The notes: a model not told the origin generated them from the sequence alone. 64,000 nt of DNA from Trichoplax adhaerens (GCF_000150275.1 NW_002060952.1:1713868-1777867); one strand, 5' to 3'. Counted from the stretch's first letter, positions 27,001 through 52,720 are shown. Numbers and translations are program-made.

Positions 27001-30000
27001 AGTTAAAATTAGTAATCAGTGTTATTGGATAGACGATACTCCATAAGCCTTTCGAAACTTCATGGAGACTAGAAGAAATAGTTTGTAGCATTTTACTTTC
27101 GTAATTCATGAAAGCAAGGAGAATATCTCTCGAGATACTTCACCTAGTGGCAGTGGCAGTCTATTTCGGTCAAACCTTAAACGAATCATTCACCCTCTTC
27201 CATGATAGATACTACTGCAGTATACCGCCGTTGCAATGGCTATGACACATGTGTTGTACATTGTACTCGTATAGTAACTATAGTCCATTAGTACAGTCTC
27301 CAGTTGGCGATTGACGATGATGAAATTCGATAAGGTTGCACAAGTCTTCATCTTCAAACTAAAAATAAAAACTATAGTGCAAGATTCATTTTAAACTCTT
27401 GAAAACAAATTTTTATAGGCCCTAGAATTAAAATACATAACGGTAGGCTATTCGATCATGAGTCGTAGTGCTGCCTGTCATGGATTTCTTCCTTAATTGT
27501 CATTCCTCAACTCTTGTCTACCTTTTCTACTATACACTAACTATAAAATAGACATCAATTCTTTTTAACAATCGATAGATTACACCTTCGATCGAGTAAA
27601 CCCCTAGGTAATTCTGCTTTACTATTAGATGAATAAATAGATTCATCTCAATCACACGGTAGCCACTAGATGAGTTGTACCTTATCCCTGATGGTGGTCA
27701 TAGTCACTACCATGAATATGGAGCTGGCAACACAGTCGATGTATGATAAACTCACAACAGTCTACATGTACAATGTAGTAGCTGATCGACATTATTCTTC
27801 AATGAAAGTAATAAATATCCCCTAATGATATGCTTTTTCTATTTATACCAGCAACTCCAATCTGATTTGTTGAAATTGATTTCTAGGTAAGTTGATCATG
27901 GCGACGAGCAAACGTAGCACTATATGTAAATCTTCTTGAAACTTTTGCTGTACGTCAGTTATCGTATCTTAATGTTGCAATAGTAGTCATAGGTACAATG
28001 CATGATCTCTAAATTTTCAATATGAACCTTTCCAAGTTTTAGATAAGGGTAGTACATAAAGATTTAGTGTAGATATTAAAAATGCTAATAATCGCAGTCT
28101 AATCAAGTCTATAGAAAGGAAAAAACTTATCGCATTTCAGTACCACCCTGTTGTGAATTCGGAAGGAATTAATATTTAATGAATTATATATTTTATGCTC
28201 TATTATATAGAATTGAAGGCTTATATAGCGTGGCCGTTAGCGATAAAGATGGTGTACCTATAGTTTATGGTAATAAGTTTTGAAATTAATACTAGATTAT
28301 TATGCAGTTGGTTTGGCAGTATCGAAATACCACTAGCGTACAATATATATAGTCATAAAATCAGTTTGACAATAAAAAAGATCTTGTACAGTACTTGAAT
28401 CACGATCTTGGCTAAATGAATTAAAATTTTACATAATCTCACTTTATGATCATATGGGTTCGTAGTTACATCGCAGAATATACCTGAAGTTGATGTCAAA
28501 GGCATTTTACCTGCCATAAACGGTATCATCGATCAGGTAGGATGATTGACTATTCATTTGACTAAAATAAGTTCTTGGCTATAATCTAACCGTCAATACA
28601 AGTGTATAGAATGAGTTATGAAGATATATTAATCCTTAAACAGTCATTCCTTGACTATTTCAACCCTATTCGAATGTCGTATAGGCTAGTAAACTTAGCA
28701 TAACTGAAAGCAAGAGCTTGGTTGCTCAGTACAAGTCTTATCAGGTAATTTTCATTGTATGACATTACTAAAGTACCAATATATGATCATTTATCAATCG
28801 TAATTTACATACAATAGGTTATACTAATAAATCGATCTCCAGTGTATATATCATTTGTAACAGCAAGGAAAGTAAATACGGGTAGGAAATGGTTATTACA
28901 TTCAATCGATAGCTTAGTTTCTTTTATCTACAATTAGAAGTTCCTTAATATTTAATCCATAATTATTACCTCGATTAATTTTTATTCTGCTTTAGGATTA
29001 ATCTTAACATTGGATGACGATGTTATGGATATCCTTGGTGACATCAAATCAGTCATTCGGTAACTTTCACTACAAATATGTGTGTTTATCATTTTTTTGT
29101 GGTTAAAATCTTGAAGCCGATTGAACAAAATTTCAAAAATAATTACGTTTACAAAACGCATAAAATTTTGAATATTTAATACTACTTTCGACAAAAATAC
29201 CCCATTTACTTAGTATATTTTATTATCTATAATTATATATACACTATATTTAGTAAACTGTGTTAAAAATCTGTAATTGACATTTAATATTAGAGTACTA
29301 TTATCAGCTAATAACTAAATAATATCTGTAAATTAAGACTTCATGGCTTAAATTTTACAATCTACCTTTGGAATTTCTTTCGAAAATTTTTATAATTTTG
29401 AATTATTTCATCAGTATTATAGCTACTCTTTTTGAATGTATTTCTTGTATTCATATTCATCAAATTTGACAGCTTCACATGTGCACAAAAGATCTGTGCT
29501 CAATGTTTTCGTTTATAATAGTAGTAATATAGTATCGTCAATCGTACTATTTTAAAATGTGAGTATTGTAACGTCGGGTTTTAAGTATAATAAAGAAATG
29601 AAACATGATAAAAATCCTTCGAGAAGATAGCTCACTTCATTAATTACTACGTAATATTATCTCAGTTATCATTTGAAAGTATACTAGTGTAATTACTCAT
29701 ACTATCTATTTGTGGTGTAGTTAATTAATTAAAGAGTACTTGCAATTTTTTGTATAACTGCATAATCAATGTTGCAGCTCTTACATTAGGTAATAATATA
29801 CTTAGATATTTCCAGTAGGAAATCTAATAACTTACGATTAAATAAATATAGTCGAAAAAGCCTGCTAGCAAAATTTTTTATTTATACAACTCGTACAGTA
29901 AGTATAATTCGTTAAACTGAAAGTACTTGTCAATGTGACTGTTTGACTGCTGCACTGTAACCCAGTCTCATTCCTAATAATAAACCTACTATAAATTTGT

Positions 30001-30639
30001 TACCCTGCTAATGCTGAATATTCAAGAAAGGTAGCTGATCTCAAATCATTTTTAAAATTTAGTACCATCAATGATAACTGATAGGTCTATTTTCAATAGG
30101 TCAGTAGTGCTATATTAATCAGTATATAACGAAAGGAAAGGATTTAGGAAAAACTACTCCTATTTTTCATTTACACTTACGATATACAAGATAATTATGA
30201 TTAATAAATACCGTAAATAGTTATTTTCAAGCATGCTATATTGTATCAACGGGCTTTTTTGAACTCTATCATTGGACATGATAGCGTTATAATTCAGTGA
30301 AATAGAGTCTATTTCCTTTTAGAGGTCGATACCAGTGACTACTGTATTAGTCACAATACAACAGTTAAAACATAATTAGAAATTCGTCTATGATTTATCA
30401 TTATGATTAGATGCATACGACATAATTATAAGAAGTAACTTTCGTATAAAACAAACATACACAATACAATAATGACTAGATGTGCCTAATACAATCAATA
30501 ACAGAGATATAAAATCTACGTTTTAACCTTCAATGCGATCAGACTAATTACATACTGTATATTATCCATAGAAAGTACAAAATTTTTAAACGTGTATTAA
30601 TCCCTAGTAGATAAGGTGCGTCCTTTTATTAACATGTAA
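21094..30639. other. Gene-poor intergenic stretch (about 9.5 kb)
   Basis: No convincing gene. The 5' exon or exons of receptor gene 2 should start it. One possible 45-base minus-strand exon at 23899-23943 has splice-like ends and Cys codons but cannot be tied to anything. The interval 25,590-27,330 is visibly less AT-rich, and within it 26,700-26,770 and 27,240-27,300 carry the TACAG/CTGTA pentamer that marks promoters further right. No exon accompanies it. Everything else is AT-rich sequence without structure that I can name. Confidence 0.45.
30625..30630 (-). promoter_or_regulatory. Polyadenylation signal of CAD
   Basis: On the minus strand AATAAA starts about 10 bases after the CAD stop codon (TGA, complement of 30640-30642). 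A cleavage site shortly beyond it would give a very short 3' UTR. The motif is canonical, but the region is AT-rich and a chance match is possible. Confidence 0.5.
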
Positions 30640-43179
<12,540 letters not shown>

Positions 43180-43454
43180 TTTCATTCGCTCAATACCTTC
43201 TCGCCACTAGCCACCCGCTATCTAATCCGAAGTCAGTTTATTATTATTATTATCCACTGATAACGATGCCGCTGAGTGAAGTCAATGGTCGTATGAATGG
43301 AATTGGATGAATTCAGTCTATTCGAGTCAGCTTTCAACGTCAAATGTTCTATCCCACGTTCCAATGGTAATTATCCCTTTTGCTCCTTCCTCCTAACCAT
43401 CCAATGGATATAGTGATGCACAAGACCTTGTGTAACGGATAATTGCACACTTTC

Positions 43455-43460
43455 CACGTG
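43455..43460. promoter_or_regulatory. E-box CACGTG upstream of CAD
   Basis: A palindromic CACGTG lies 276 bp upstream of the CAD start codon, with CCAAT-type motifs (CCAATGG) nearby at about 43361 and 43400. Mammalian CAD is a classic Myc/Max target through a CACGTG near its transcription start. Whether this copy is functional or conserved cannot be told from one sequence; a given 6-mer turns up by chance in a few hundred bases fairly often. Confidence 0.3.
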
Positions 43461-43589
43461 TGCTGGATTCAAAGTCGGGAACTTTTCAAGAGTCCACTTT
43501 TCAATCGTCCGTCTTCGCGCATTTTTCGAGAATAATAGCGATCTATATTAAGAAGTAGGAAACAGGCCCACCAGTCTGAGTCAATGCTC

Positions 43590-43830
43590 ACCAGCTACGG
43601 ACGTATAGTACGTACGGTACGTTTGTATTGTACTGTACTGGACTGAATCGGTATAAAAGGCTAAAGGCAATACAATAGGTACAGTAGTACAGTTCAGATA
43701 GTCATAAATTAGCCTACAGTATAACGCCTGACTAGACTACAGTACGACTGAGCTACTGTACGAATAGAGTTGTTTATTGAAGTTCTCCATAATGGCGATG
43801 ATGGTGTATACTGTACTGTACATACTAAAT
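43590..43830. repeat. TACAG/CTGTA palindromic cluster upstream of CAD
   Basis: Repeated GTACTGTAC, TACAGTA and TACGTACGGTACG units lie about 410-650 bp upstream of the CAD start codon. It is one of several clusters of the same pentamer placed next to gene starts in the right half of the window. Confidence 0.6.
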
Positions 43831-44748
43831 TGGTCTAATTTAGTCGTGACATTACGTTTTCATATCATTTCAATCGTCGTCGATTTTTTATGAGACACCC
43901 TGTATATTACATATATATATACTGTATTTTGATACTGCCAATTAATGAATGAATTCTGCTTTTCAGTAGGGATTGCTAGGGAATGATGAAGGATTATAAC
44001 ACATCCTTTTTGTTATGTAGTCAGTGGCATACTGTACGTATAGGTTAGAATCCCTTTTCTGAACAACGCTACAGTATAAGATGCGATTGAAGTCGTGCTG
44101 TGTCCTATTTTGGTTCCTGATGACTGATCAGTGGTGACAGTACAACAATATTTGATCATAACAAGGTTAAGTAGAGTGACTCATATGTGTACAGGATTCC
44201 TCCACACTTTAGCAAAGATGGCTTATGCCAACTTGAACACCATAGCAATTCACACTTTAAAATAAGTAACTTGATTATTAATTATTAATAATGCTAGAAA
44301 GTCTCACCTATTCTAAACTTTGACTGGCACAGTAATCATCATTATTCATTTTATGATTGTCCGTGCATTATATTCAGTTACTGTAGACCATTTTCTCGCC
44401 ATCAACGTGTATGATACCGTTTCCTTTATACTCTCGACTTCGACCAACACCAACGATGACTGATAGATAGAAGGTGATTGCGATTAGACTAACAGTGAAT
44501 AAATAAATTTGAAAAAATTTTTATCACCAGCCGAGGTGCAAACGAGTTCATTGTACCTTGTACAGTAACGGGAAGGCTTCTACTGTCCTGTACGAATAAT
44601 ATGTTAATGTACATATACAGTACAGTATATAGACGCGTACAGCGTTAGATCGCATTGATTGCTTTAATAACGACTATAACTGTAATATACTGTATAGCAT
44701 TATGGAAATGAGTTGATTAAATCACGCTCAATGAGTAAATCACAATCC

Positions 44749-45020
44749 AATGAGCCCAATTCCATGTGCCTTTCTGCTGATAGACTCTCTCTTCAAACTA
44801 ATAGAATTTATCACGCTGGCAAATTTGGCACCCACCCTGTTAACACTTAAAGAGGCCGATATTTCAAATGATCCCAGTTCCATGTGCCTTTTAACTGATT
44901 TACTCTATCTTCAAACTAATAGAATTTATCACACTGGCAAATTTGGCACCTTCCCTGTTTAAAATATCGACCACCACAAGTGTTAATAGGGCATGTTTAA
45001 CTTGTGGCAGTCGATATTTT
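44749..45020. repeat. Direct repeat with flanking inverted repeats between CAD and CCDC25
   Basis: Two copies of a roughly 95-bp unit (44749-44842 and about 44866-44960), spaced 118 bp, share CCATGTGCCTTT, TCTTCAAACTAATAGAATTT and GGCAAATTTGGCACC. Copy 1 is followed by TTAACACTT..GGCCGATATTT. Copy 2 is followed by AAAATATCGACCACCACAAG and, after TAGGGCATG, its near reverse complement CTTGTGGCAGTCGATATTTT. The AAAATATCG arm therefore occurs three times in alternating orientation. This looks like a small non-autonomous or foldback element. The plus-strand frame 44750-44962 is simply the repeat read twice. Confidence 0.65.
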
Positions 45021-45405
45021 AAATGAGCTCTTGAAATTCTCAAGGCTGGCACTTTCACATTTTCAATGCGTAATTCCAGTAGCTAGGTATGACGTATATC
45101 ACCAATATACTGTACTGTACGTATGTATACACTGGTGCTAGACTGCAAGTGGTGGTTGATCAAGTGTGATATTCTCTTTCAAAGGAATAACCGCTACTGC
45201 ATGCAACCGTAACTCATTACTATCTAATTCATTAATTTAGATTTATTTATTTATTTGCAATTAGAGTAAATTGATGCAGAGGCAATAAGCGACAGGAATT
45301 GCATATCTTACTTTCCTGGCTTGAACTACAGTAGGTAGATTACGTACACCGTCAGTATGGAGTGGGTATGGTGGTTTCAGCGCTTAATACTCGCACAGTA
45401 TGCAC

Positions 45406-45526
45406 ATTGTACAGTCAGTACTGCTCTACTGTACTCGCACCATACTCGTACAGTACTAGACACTGTCCACAGTGTCCACCTGCCGATGGTTTGTACTGTA
45501 GTGCACAGTGGGTAATACTGTAGTTC
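45406..45526. repeat. TACAG/CTGTA cluster in the CCDC25 promoter region
   Basis: GTACAGTCAGTACTG, CTACTGTACTCG, CGTACAGTACTAG and TTTGTACTGTAGTG follow each other 100-220 bp upstream of the CCDC25 start codon. Same pentamer family as the array at 52142. Confidence 0.6.
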
Positions 45527-45625
45527 ATGCTGTGTTATTAATCGACCATCGTTTCCAAAACGTGTCTAGTTCTACTATAGCTGTAGTTTGTAGTTGGTAA
45601 TTAGAACATTGCAGAATCACACGTA

Positions 45626-48600
45626 ATGGTGTTCTACTATCAAAGCACAGGTGAGAGATATTGCATTGCGAGAGAGCGCACTTCAAATAAACGTTTAGCG
45701 CCATCTTCCATTATAATTATTAGAGCATCTCGTTGTCTTGCAGATTGATTGAAAGGACACCATGCAATTGACCTATAATTAGAATATTAAAACATACATT
45801 CCAATTGCTCTTAATGCCCTTACTATTACAGTACAGGCTCAACCAGGTGATCATAGTGACATACTGTACAGTAGATTAACAATGATATTTTATAACGTTA
45901 AAATATCCCTTTCTAGTAACATCATTGAAGTAGTGATTCCCATGGTAGAAGTAAGGTTTACAGTTTGCAAGAACTCTATTGATCATCAGGTTGATCGCTA
46001 TTGGTTGATTCTGTGATAGTACCATACAGAAATTGAGCAACTTCAAAATGGACCCTTTTAATATTAGCAATGTTCTATGTACACTTAATAATACTGACTA
46101 TATTAGTAGAAAAATCGACGTGAAAATGATCCATTCGCACAGGAAGATGATCGTACTGTAGGCCCTGGATGCCGCATTAAAGTAAAAATTAATTTTGGAA
46201 GTACTGAAATTATAACTAAGATACTATAACTTCTCATGTTATACACTCAACATCATCAATTAACAGTGCACGCCTTTAATCTACTGTATTGAAAATTGTA
46301 ATATTGAAAAGGAAATAGTTAATAATTATAGGCATATCTACTGTCACGAAAGATTGGAGTTTACACAATAATTTATCAATTATAATCGTTCGTTTTTAAT
46401 AATGTACTAACTATATATTAATAACAACTGTGATGATTAGCAATAGATCCATCGTGTACCATTTACGTTGGAAGAGATAAATATGAAAGTAAGTTTGATG
46501 CTCACCAATCCTCTGATTTTAATGAACTAAATGGTAGTCTAGCACATCCATGTCATAGAGCAATGATTTCTTTATGTTGTTCGTATACTTTACGTAACCT
46601 TATTGAAAGAGTTCTGTATTACGTGTATACTTATGAATTTTGAGCTTATAGCATGTATAGTAAACAGCTTATATATAATGATTAATACTGAAACTCTCAT
46701 ACGTGTTTTAGGCTTCTTTTACATCATTGTAATGTTGCTGTTTCTAACAAGAATGCAACATTGCTAGCGACCAGCTACAGTGTTTACAGTAGTTGTAACA
46801 TCGCAAAACGTCAGCAGCCTCATCTAGTACAGTTTATGTCATTCAAAAAGTTATTCATAATATTTTATATGCTTACTGTATTAGCTCTTTTCTTCAAGCA
46901 TAGCTTGAAAACCCTATCACACAATTGATATTGCAGCTAATTAGACTTGTTATCACAGTGTGCGATAATAACCTCCCTTACTATTATACGTTGCTTTTCA
47001 AACTATAGATGAAGAATTATTAAAGTATGCTTTTGCGGAAGATGTATGGTAGGGGTTTGGCTTAATTAATCTTTTAATTATCGCATAATATCTATTGACT
47101 TTTAATGCATGTAATTATGCAATAAAAAGTTTTACTAGGACTTAATTTGAATTATTGCATCTGGTGAAGTTATAGAATCGATTTCTGTATACGACTCTGA
47201 TTAGGTTTCACGTTGATAAATTGTCTTCTGCACATGTATACTTGAGGATGCCTAAAGTAAGTACAACACTTTCTGCTAAAGTATAATAAAGTAAATGATT
47301 TTTACTATATTAGAAGACATATGTAGATAGATAAGATGTTACAAAGCGATTGCATGTATCAAAACCCCAATTTTAACTTATCCGTTCTTTATTATTAAAT
47401 ACTTGTATATTAGGAGAAAATTTAAACCAATACACTAGAGATTTTTGTATTGTTGTAGTCAATACTTTATTTATTTAATGCTGCCAGAATATTTTATAAC
47501 CCAAAGACAATCCTATTCGTTCTACAGTTAGTTTTTTATTCACTACGCTCATGCAGCTGTATTATACTACGCCACATAACGCCAATTTATCTATACACAC
47601 CACTGCTGTACTTTGTAACATTTACTGAAATATAGTAAATTACCAACTCTAAGTAGCTCACTTGGTCAATGACTTAATGTAGGACATGTCAATCGATTCA
47701 ATTCCAACCGCTTTGTTACATGACTGTGCACAGTTGGTCAAAGCAAACAGTATACAAGGTAATATTGGCAAGGTTACGTTTGCGCTACGATCTTACAATT
47801 TACTGCAAATCCAGAGATCTTCAAACAAGATATGTTTATGCGTTTTAATGTTGGCTTTTGTAGGTTGCAAACTAAACAATGTCAAAGTGGTTTACACACC
47901 AGCAAGTAACATTAAAAAAACCGCCGATATGGAAGTTGGCCAAGTCGGGTTCCATAAAAGTAAAGAGGTATGGGTCTTTATTTGAAGGGTTAATCATCGC
48001 TGTTACTGTTTGATTACTTGATACAGTATCCATAATTTATAAATGTAAATAAGGAAAAAACCATACTAATGAGATACGCGTATATATGTATTATAATCAT
48101 ACACTGACACTTGAAAGATAAAATAACTTGTCTTTACGCATAAACTGCTTTCACAAGGCTCTCACAGTCTTGATTGATTACCCAGGTTCGACTAACTACC
48201 GTGGATAAAAAAGATAATGCAATTATAAATAGATTAAATAAAACAAAATTGGAAAAATACCCTGATTTAGCCGGCGAACTTCTACAGCGAGAGAAGGAGG
48301 AACGTGAGGAAAGGAAGCAATTACTAAAGGAGCAGGTTTGTGACTTTTAATGACATTTTCGTGTGTGTTCATGTGGCAAATATGCTATACTATGATTTCA
48401 TAATAAAAATTAACGAATTTCGCTCTAGAGCAAAATACAAAAAGAAGAAATACTAAAGAGACAGCAGGAACAAGAAATAAGGTAATTGTCCTTGCTTGTC
48501 GTTCAATTGAATGTACAGCTTGAAAATGGTCGGCATGCCTTACCTCTATGATTTTATGTGCCAGAGTATTCTAATCGTATGTCAGGCCCTATCTAATCAA

Positions 48601-48876
48601 TGTTGTACTCTGCCGTCTTTGCATAAGTCTGTATTTATTTAGCTGATTCCGATATAATATTTCAATCGCTTAGATCGTATAGTAGCTTGATGAAAACGGA
48701 AAATATGACAACTAATGCCGTAAGTTGAAATAAACTATACGTAAATTATATCATCGATAGCCAATATTCTAATATAGTATGTGTATTGCGCTACTAAGTT
48801 ATCGGATCCGCCTTCGCTAAGCAATTTCATTCAAATTATATTTCAGGAGGCAGAAGATGACGACGATTTTATGTAA
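45626..48876 (+). CDS. CCDC25: Coiled-coil domain-containing protein 25
   Basis: Ten exons join perfectly in phase: 45626-45650, 46447-46488, 47009-47048, 47205-47256, 47683-47758, 47864-47967, 48186-48335, 48429-48481, 48674-48719, 48847-48876. They total 618 nt, giving 205 residues, close to the 208 of the human protein. Diagnostic stretches: [62 protein letters not shown], then a Lys/Glu-rich coiled coil (about residues 115-185) and the acidic end EDDDDFM. The first part is the NFACT-R-like domain (DUF814) also seen in ribosome-quality-control NEMF/Rqc2 proteins. In mammals CCDC25 has been reported as a plasma-membrane sensor of extracellular DNA. There is no obvious signal peptide here, so membrane placement is not supported by sequence alone. 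Divergent from CAD, with 2.4 kb between start codons. Confidence 0.96.
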
Positions 48877-50107
48877 TCGAGATATCACCTATCTCCATAT
48901 TTAACTCTACGCTAAAACAATTTGAAAGAGCTGACGAGAAATAGTAGTAAATTTACGTAATTACTAACGTTGCGGAGGTCAGATACCGTCCTGCAGTGTC
49001 TTAACCGGACAAAGAAAACATACTTGATAAAATAATTTTAATATCGATCCATTTATTACTGGAAGCAGCAAAATTTCGACTCAATACAAAGATTACGTAA
49101 ATAGTACTACTGTAAGTTTAATTTAATCATAACATAAAAATGTACATGTCCACACGTATTCATAGCATAATCGTAATACTGGAAGTCATAAAAGGGCAAA
49201 GTGTAATTTTAATACATAAAATAAAGCTTGAAAGACAAAAATTAATCCGAATAAAGTTCATACATTAATTTGTACAAAACATTGTTATAGTTATAGTTTC
49301 ACATTGACCCAATCTTATTAGTTGGATTTCACGTACAAACGATATACGGTGCAAGTTATGATATACGTAATAATTCAACAATGTTTTACTTACAGTTAGC
49401 ATATAAATTAATTTTAGTGATTACGAGGAAGCACAACAACTTTAGTTGCAACGTTTCTAAAACATTGCTACTTGGATGACATGTCCTATACAGTACTTGT
49501 AAACTTTTAGTTTCTACAATTCAAATGGAGTTTAATATATATGAAACGTAAGCTAACTTTGTCAGTATCTTTCAATGAGTACAATAGTTGTACGGTACAT
49601 CAGACAGCCTTTCTTTTGCAGGCCCTAAATGATAAGCGCGTCGCTAATGGGATACGATCCATTCCTTTAATTCGTGAACGAGTTTTGTGATTGCTTATCA
49701 CTCTGCATGCAATGAACATTAGTACTTTAAAATATGGACAACAAATGATAATTTCAACTTCAAAGGCAATGAAACCAGATCATTTAAAAGGCTACAAAGG
49801 GGGCCTTTTACTGCATGACTAAAAGCACTTGCGCCACTAAATGGAAGTGGAAGTAAATACCATCAACTAAAAACAGCCCTACCAAGCCTAAGTCTACATT
49901 AATCTACAGTATGATATGCTTATGTACAAATGGGTGCTATCAAACACTTAAAAATGCATACTTCTACTGTACTGTACCCAGGGTTTTAATGACTACGATA
50001 AAAAGTATCAAAGGTACTATTTATACAAAATGTCTCGAAGCGTAGGATCAATAAACCGCCACAGACATATATTAGTTAAACGGGGCCATAGACATCAACA
50101 GTCTTAA
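48877..50107. other. Intergenic region between CCDC25 and MRGBP 3' ends
   Basis: The two genes converge here, so this holds both 3' UTRs. An AATAAA at about 49220, 344 bp past the CCDC25 stop, is a candidate polyadenylation signal. No additional exon is supported. Confidence 0.5.
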
Positions 50108-51978
50108 TCACCGCTTCCTTTTAATCCCTGGTGACGAGGGTTGAGGAGTAGAAGCCTTAGCTCTCTTTCGTGCTGGTGAACTATCTATAAAGAAATAAGA
50201 CAACGTTTACTGCTCATCTAATATGTGTTAAGCTGTGACATATATTTTTCTAAAGAAATGAAACGAACTTTTTCTACTTAAGCCTATTGTTGTATAGGAA
50301 ATTACTTTCTAGCTAATATGAGTGGGCAGACAATGATAATAAGCTTATACACTTACCGTCATCGACAATAGGAAGAGCACTCTCTGAGATGTAATCTTCC
50401 GGGAGTGAAAAGTCAACTTCTTCAGTTGGCATGGAATAAATCTCCATTTCATCCTAAACAATTGCATATCAAAAGTACTTATAATAAAGTTTATATACAC
50501 TCTGCTCTATAAGAGCCATACTTAGTATAACGAACACGTTCTACGGAGTACAGATATCGTAACAGTCATGGTAATTTTATGCTAATGACGTTGCTACCGC
50601 AGGAGATATTATTACAAGTACATTGCTACTCGATATTAATTAAAGTATAATGTTAAGTAATAAGACCAAAGCTCTAGCAATATTTACAGTTGTAAGCTTG
50701 TTACTACTTATAAGATCGATAGTAATTATCCTTGTCAATAAATGTTCCACTTTTCAATATCTTGCAAACGATCACGATTTCTATGCAGTACCAAACGGAA
50801 AATAATTGTATCATAAGTTCATACTTACCAATGCTGCAAGATCATACAGAGTATTCAAATGATCCCATACAGACTTCACAGATAAGTTTTCTCCTGTTAA
50901 TTCTTGAAGGCGTTGATGAATAAAAGCCATTTGAAAATGTTTATGAACTCCTACAAAGTGGTATTATTTATTTACAGTTTAGTAATGTAGCTCCTTGGAT
51001 TAATTGTAATGCAGGTCTGCCCAGACATAACCAGATATTGAAAATAATAATAATAATATAATAGCACCATTTAGAAGATTTTAAGAATGAAGTCCTGCTC
51101 GCAATCATTTGTAAACAAGGCCATACTGCCCATGTAGCAGTACACAATCAGTGTAATCTATGGTGGAATTTTCACCGAATAGTAAGTCTTACAAATACCG
51201 TTAGAAGATAGAATTTAAAGTAAAAGCCTTCACTTGGGTCAGACACTTGCACATTAAGTTTTGTATTTTGAAGGCACCTTTTACACTATACGCGGGCTGT
51301 ATCATGAATATAATTTACTATAGATTCATTCTAAATTGAGATGTGTTGAACATACAGTCTGATGCAGACTACATCGAAGTATATCACGTACTTGCCATAA
51401 ATTAAGACTAGAAAGAGGTCAAAGTTAACGATGACGATAATACTGTAAGGACTCTGCAGTGCTCTTATTTAGAGCTCGAGGAAATTATGTCTTAGATTTT
51501 ATTGTACTGTACTATACTAATGGCAATGTCTATTGAAGGTATAGCAACTCATGGGGGTGGAAATACTGCACACAAGCCCAAGTCCTAGAGAAAGTGACTG
51601 CATACTATCTATGATCATTTGAATATCGACACTAAATTATGGTTAACAGCAGCATTCCGGCGAGCCTTGGAACAGTGAAGTGCATTAGACAGTAATGGAA
51701 ACGTTCAGCCTCTACGTTCAGGGAAACATTCATCAATTTACTGTCCCGTACAGTATCCTCAGCGTGTTGTACAGTACAATAACTGTACATGCCAATTTCG
51801 GAAGTTCAAAGGCCTTGCCTTTTTTTTAACTTGTTAATATACGATAATGCCATTGCATTAGCTTTCGAATGTTGGAAATTCGAGCTCTAAAAACTCGCTT
51901 ACCTACTGGCTTGTGTCCTTTCATTGCTCTAAAGAGTTTAACTTCCATATCTGCTGTCCACGTTGCCTCGGTGGCCAT
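50108..51978 (-). CDS. MRGBP: MRG/MORF4L-binding protein (Eaf7 family)
   Basis: Four exons join in phase: 51903-51978, 50829-50950, 50357-50453, 50108-50184. They give 372 nt and 123 residues. The family core is plain: EVKLFRAMKGHKPVG, then VHKHFQM, LTGENLSVKSVWDHLNTLYDL, and an acidic DFSLPEDYI segment. The end is a basic tail with KRKR. The family (yeast Eaf7, human MRGBP) is a subunit of NuA4/TIP60 histone acetyltransferase complexes and binds the MRG domain of MORF4L1/MRG15 proteins; it acts in the nucleus. The protein is shorter than the human one (204 residues) because the charged C-terminal half is reduced. The start ATG is the first in the exon, and the conserved core begins a few residues later. 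Divergent from the small membrane-protein gene across an 836-bp promoter interval. Confidence 0.92.
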
Positions 51979-52141
51979 GGTTGAACCAGCCAGCAATCAC
52001 CGAGCAAATTTGTGCGTTGAGCCCACAACTTGTCAAGAGAGAATTTCTCTCCGACTGTCCAAGTCGCTGAGCAAACTATACGTGAACGGTACATGAATGT
52101 ACTGTAATACGAGAAAACTTTCTTTGCTGAATTTGCTAGAG

Positions 52142-52720
52142 TTACAGTACTGTGTTATGCTGTACATTGTACTGTACACTGTACTGTACAGTCGGAAGAG
52201 TTGGCATTTAGTTGTACTGTACTGTACGTATGGTACAGACGTACAGACTACAGATTTTGCAGCACAATTGTACAGTACTGTAATGTACGAGTTACAGTAC
52301 AGTACAGTACAAATACAGTACAGTACAGTACAGTACAGTGTACAGTACTGTACAGTACTGTACAGTACAGTACTGTACTGTACTGTACAAGTCCCTGGTT
52401 ACAGTACAGTACTGTACTGTACTAGTGTACTGTACGAGTGTACGTATGGTACAGACGTACAGACTACAGATTTTGCAGTACAGTACATTGTACAGTGTAC
52501 ACTGTATACTGTACAGTTGTACTGTACGAGTTAAAAATATTAACAGTCGGTAAAGCGTGGTACAGTATACTGTACAGTACTGTACTTTACACTGTACATA
52601 GTGTACTGTACATGCAGGATACTAGCAACAGAATTTATATAGAATTGTACCTACTGTCTGCGTACAGTGTACAAATAATCTAATACAAGGAATATTGTAC
52701 TGTAACTGTACTGTACAGTA
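52142..52720. repeat. TACAG/CTGTA palindromic array in a divergent promoter
   Basis: Almost continuous pentamer TACAG and its reverse complement CTGTA, switching orientation at TGTACA or AGTACT centres, densest at 52290-52390. A 38-bp block starting TACGTATGGTACAGACG recurs at 52225 and 52441 (216-bp period), so part of the array was duplicated as a unit. Looser copies extend left to 51740. The array fills most of the interval between the MRGBP and small-protein start codons. Long frames rich in Y, C, T, V and L here are translated repeat, not genes. Confidence 0.85.

Noticed and set aside
43885-43905. TGAGACACCCTGTAT motif resembling a transposon terminal repeat
   Set aside because: Only one end was seen, with no matching inverted copy within reach and no transposase frame.
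52097-52683. Several overlapping plus-strand frames of 71-145 codons
   Set aside because: They are the pentamer array read in different frames, giving repeats of Tyr, Cys, Thr, Val and Leu.
52142-52720. CRISPR-like array
   Set aside because: No constant repeat with unique spacers of even length; the unit is a 5-mer in both orientations and the genome is eukaryotic.
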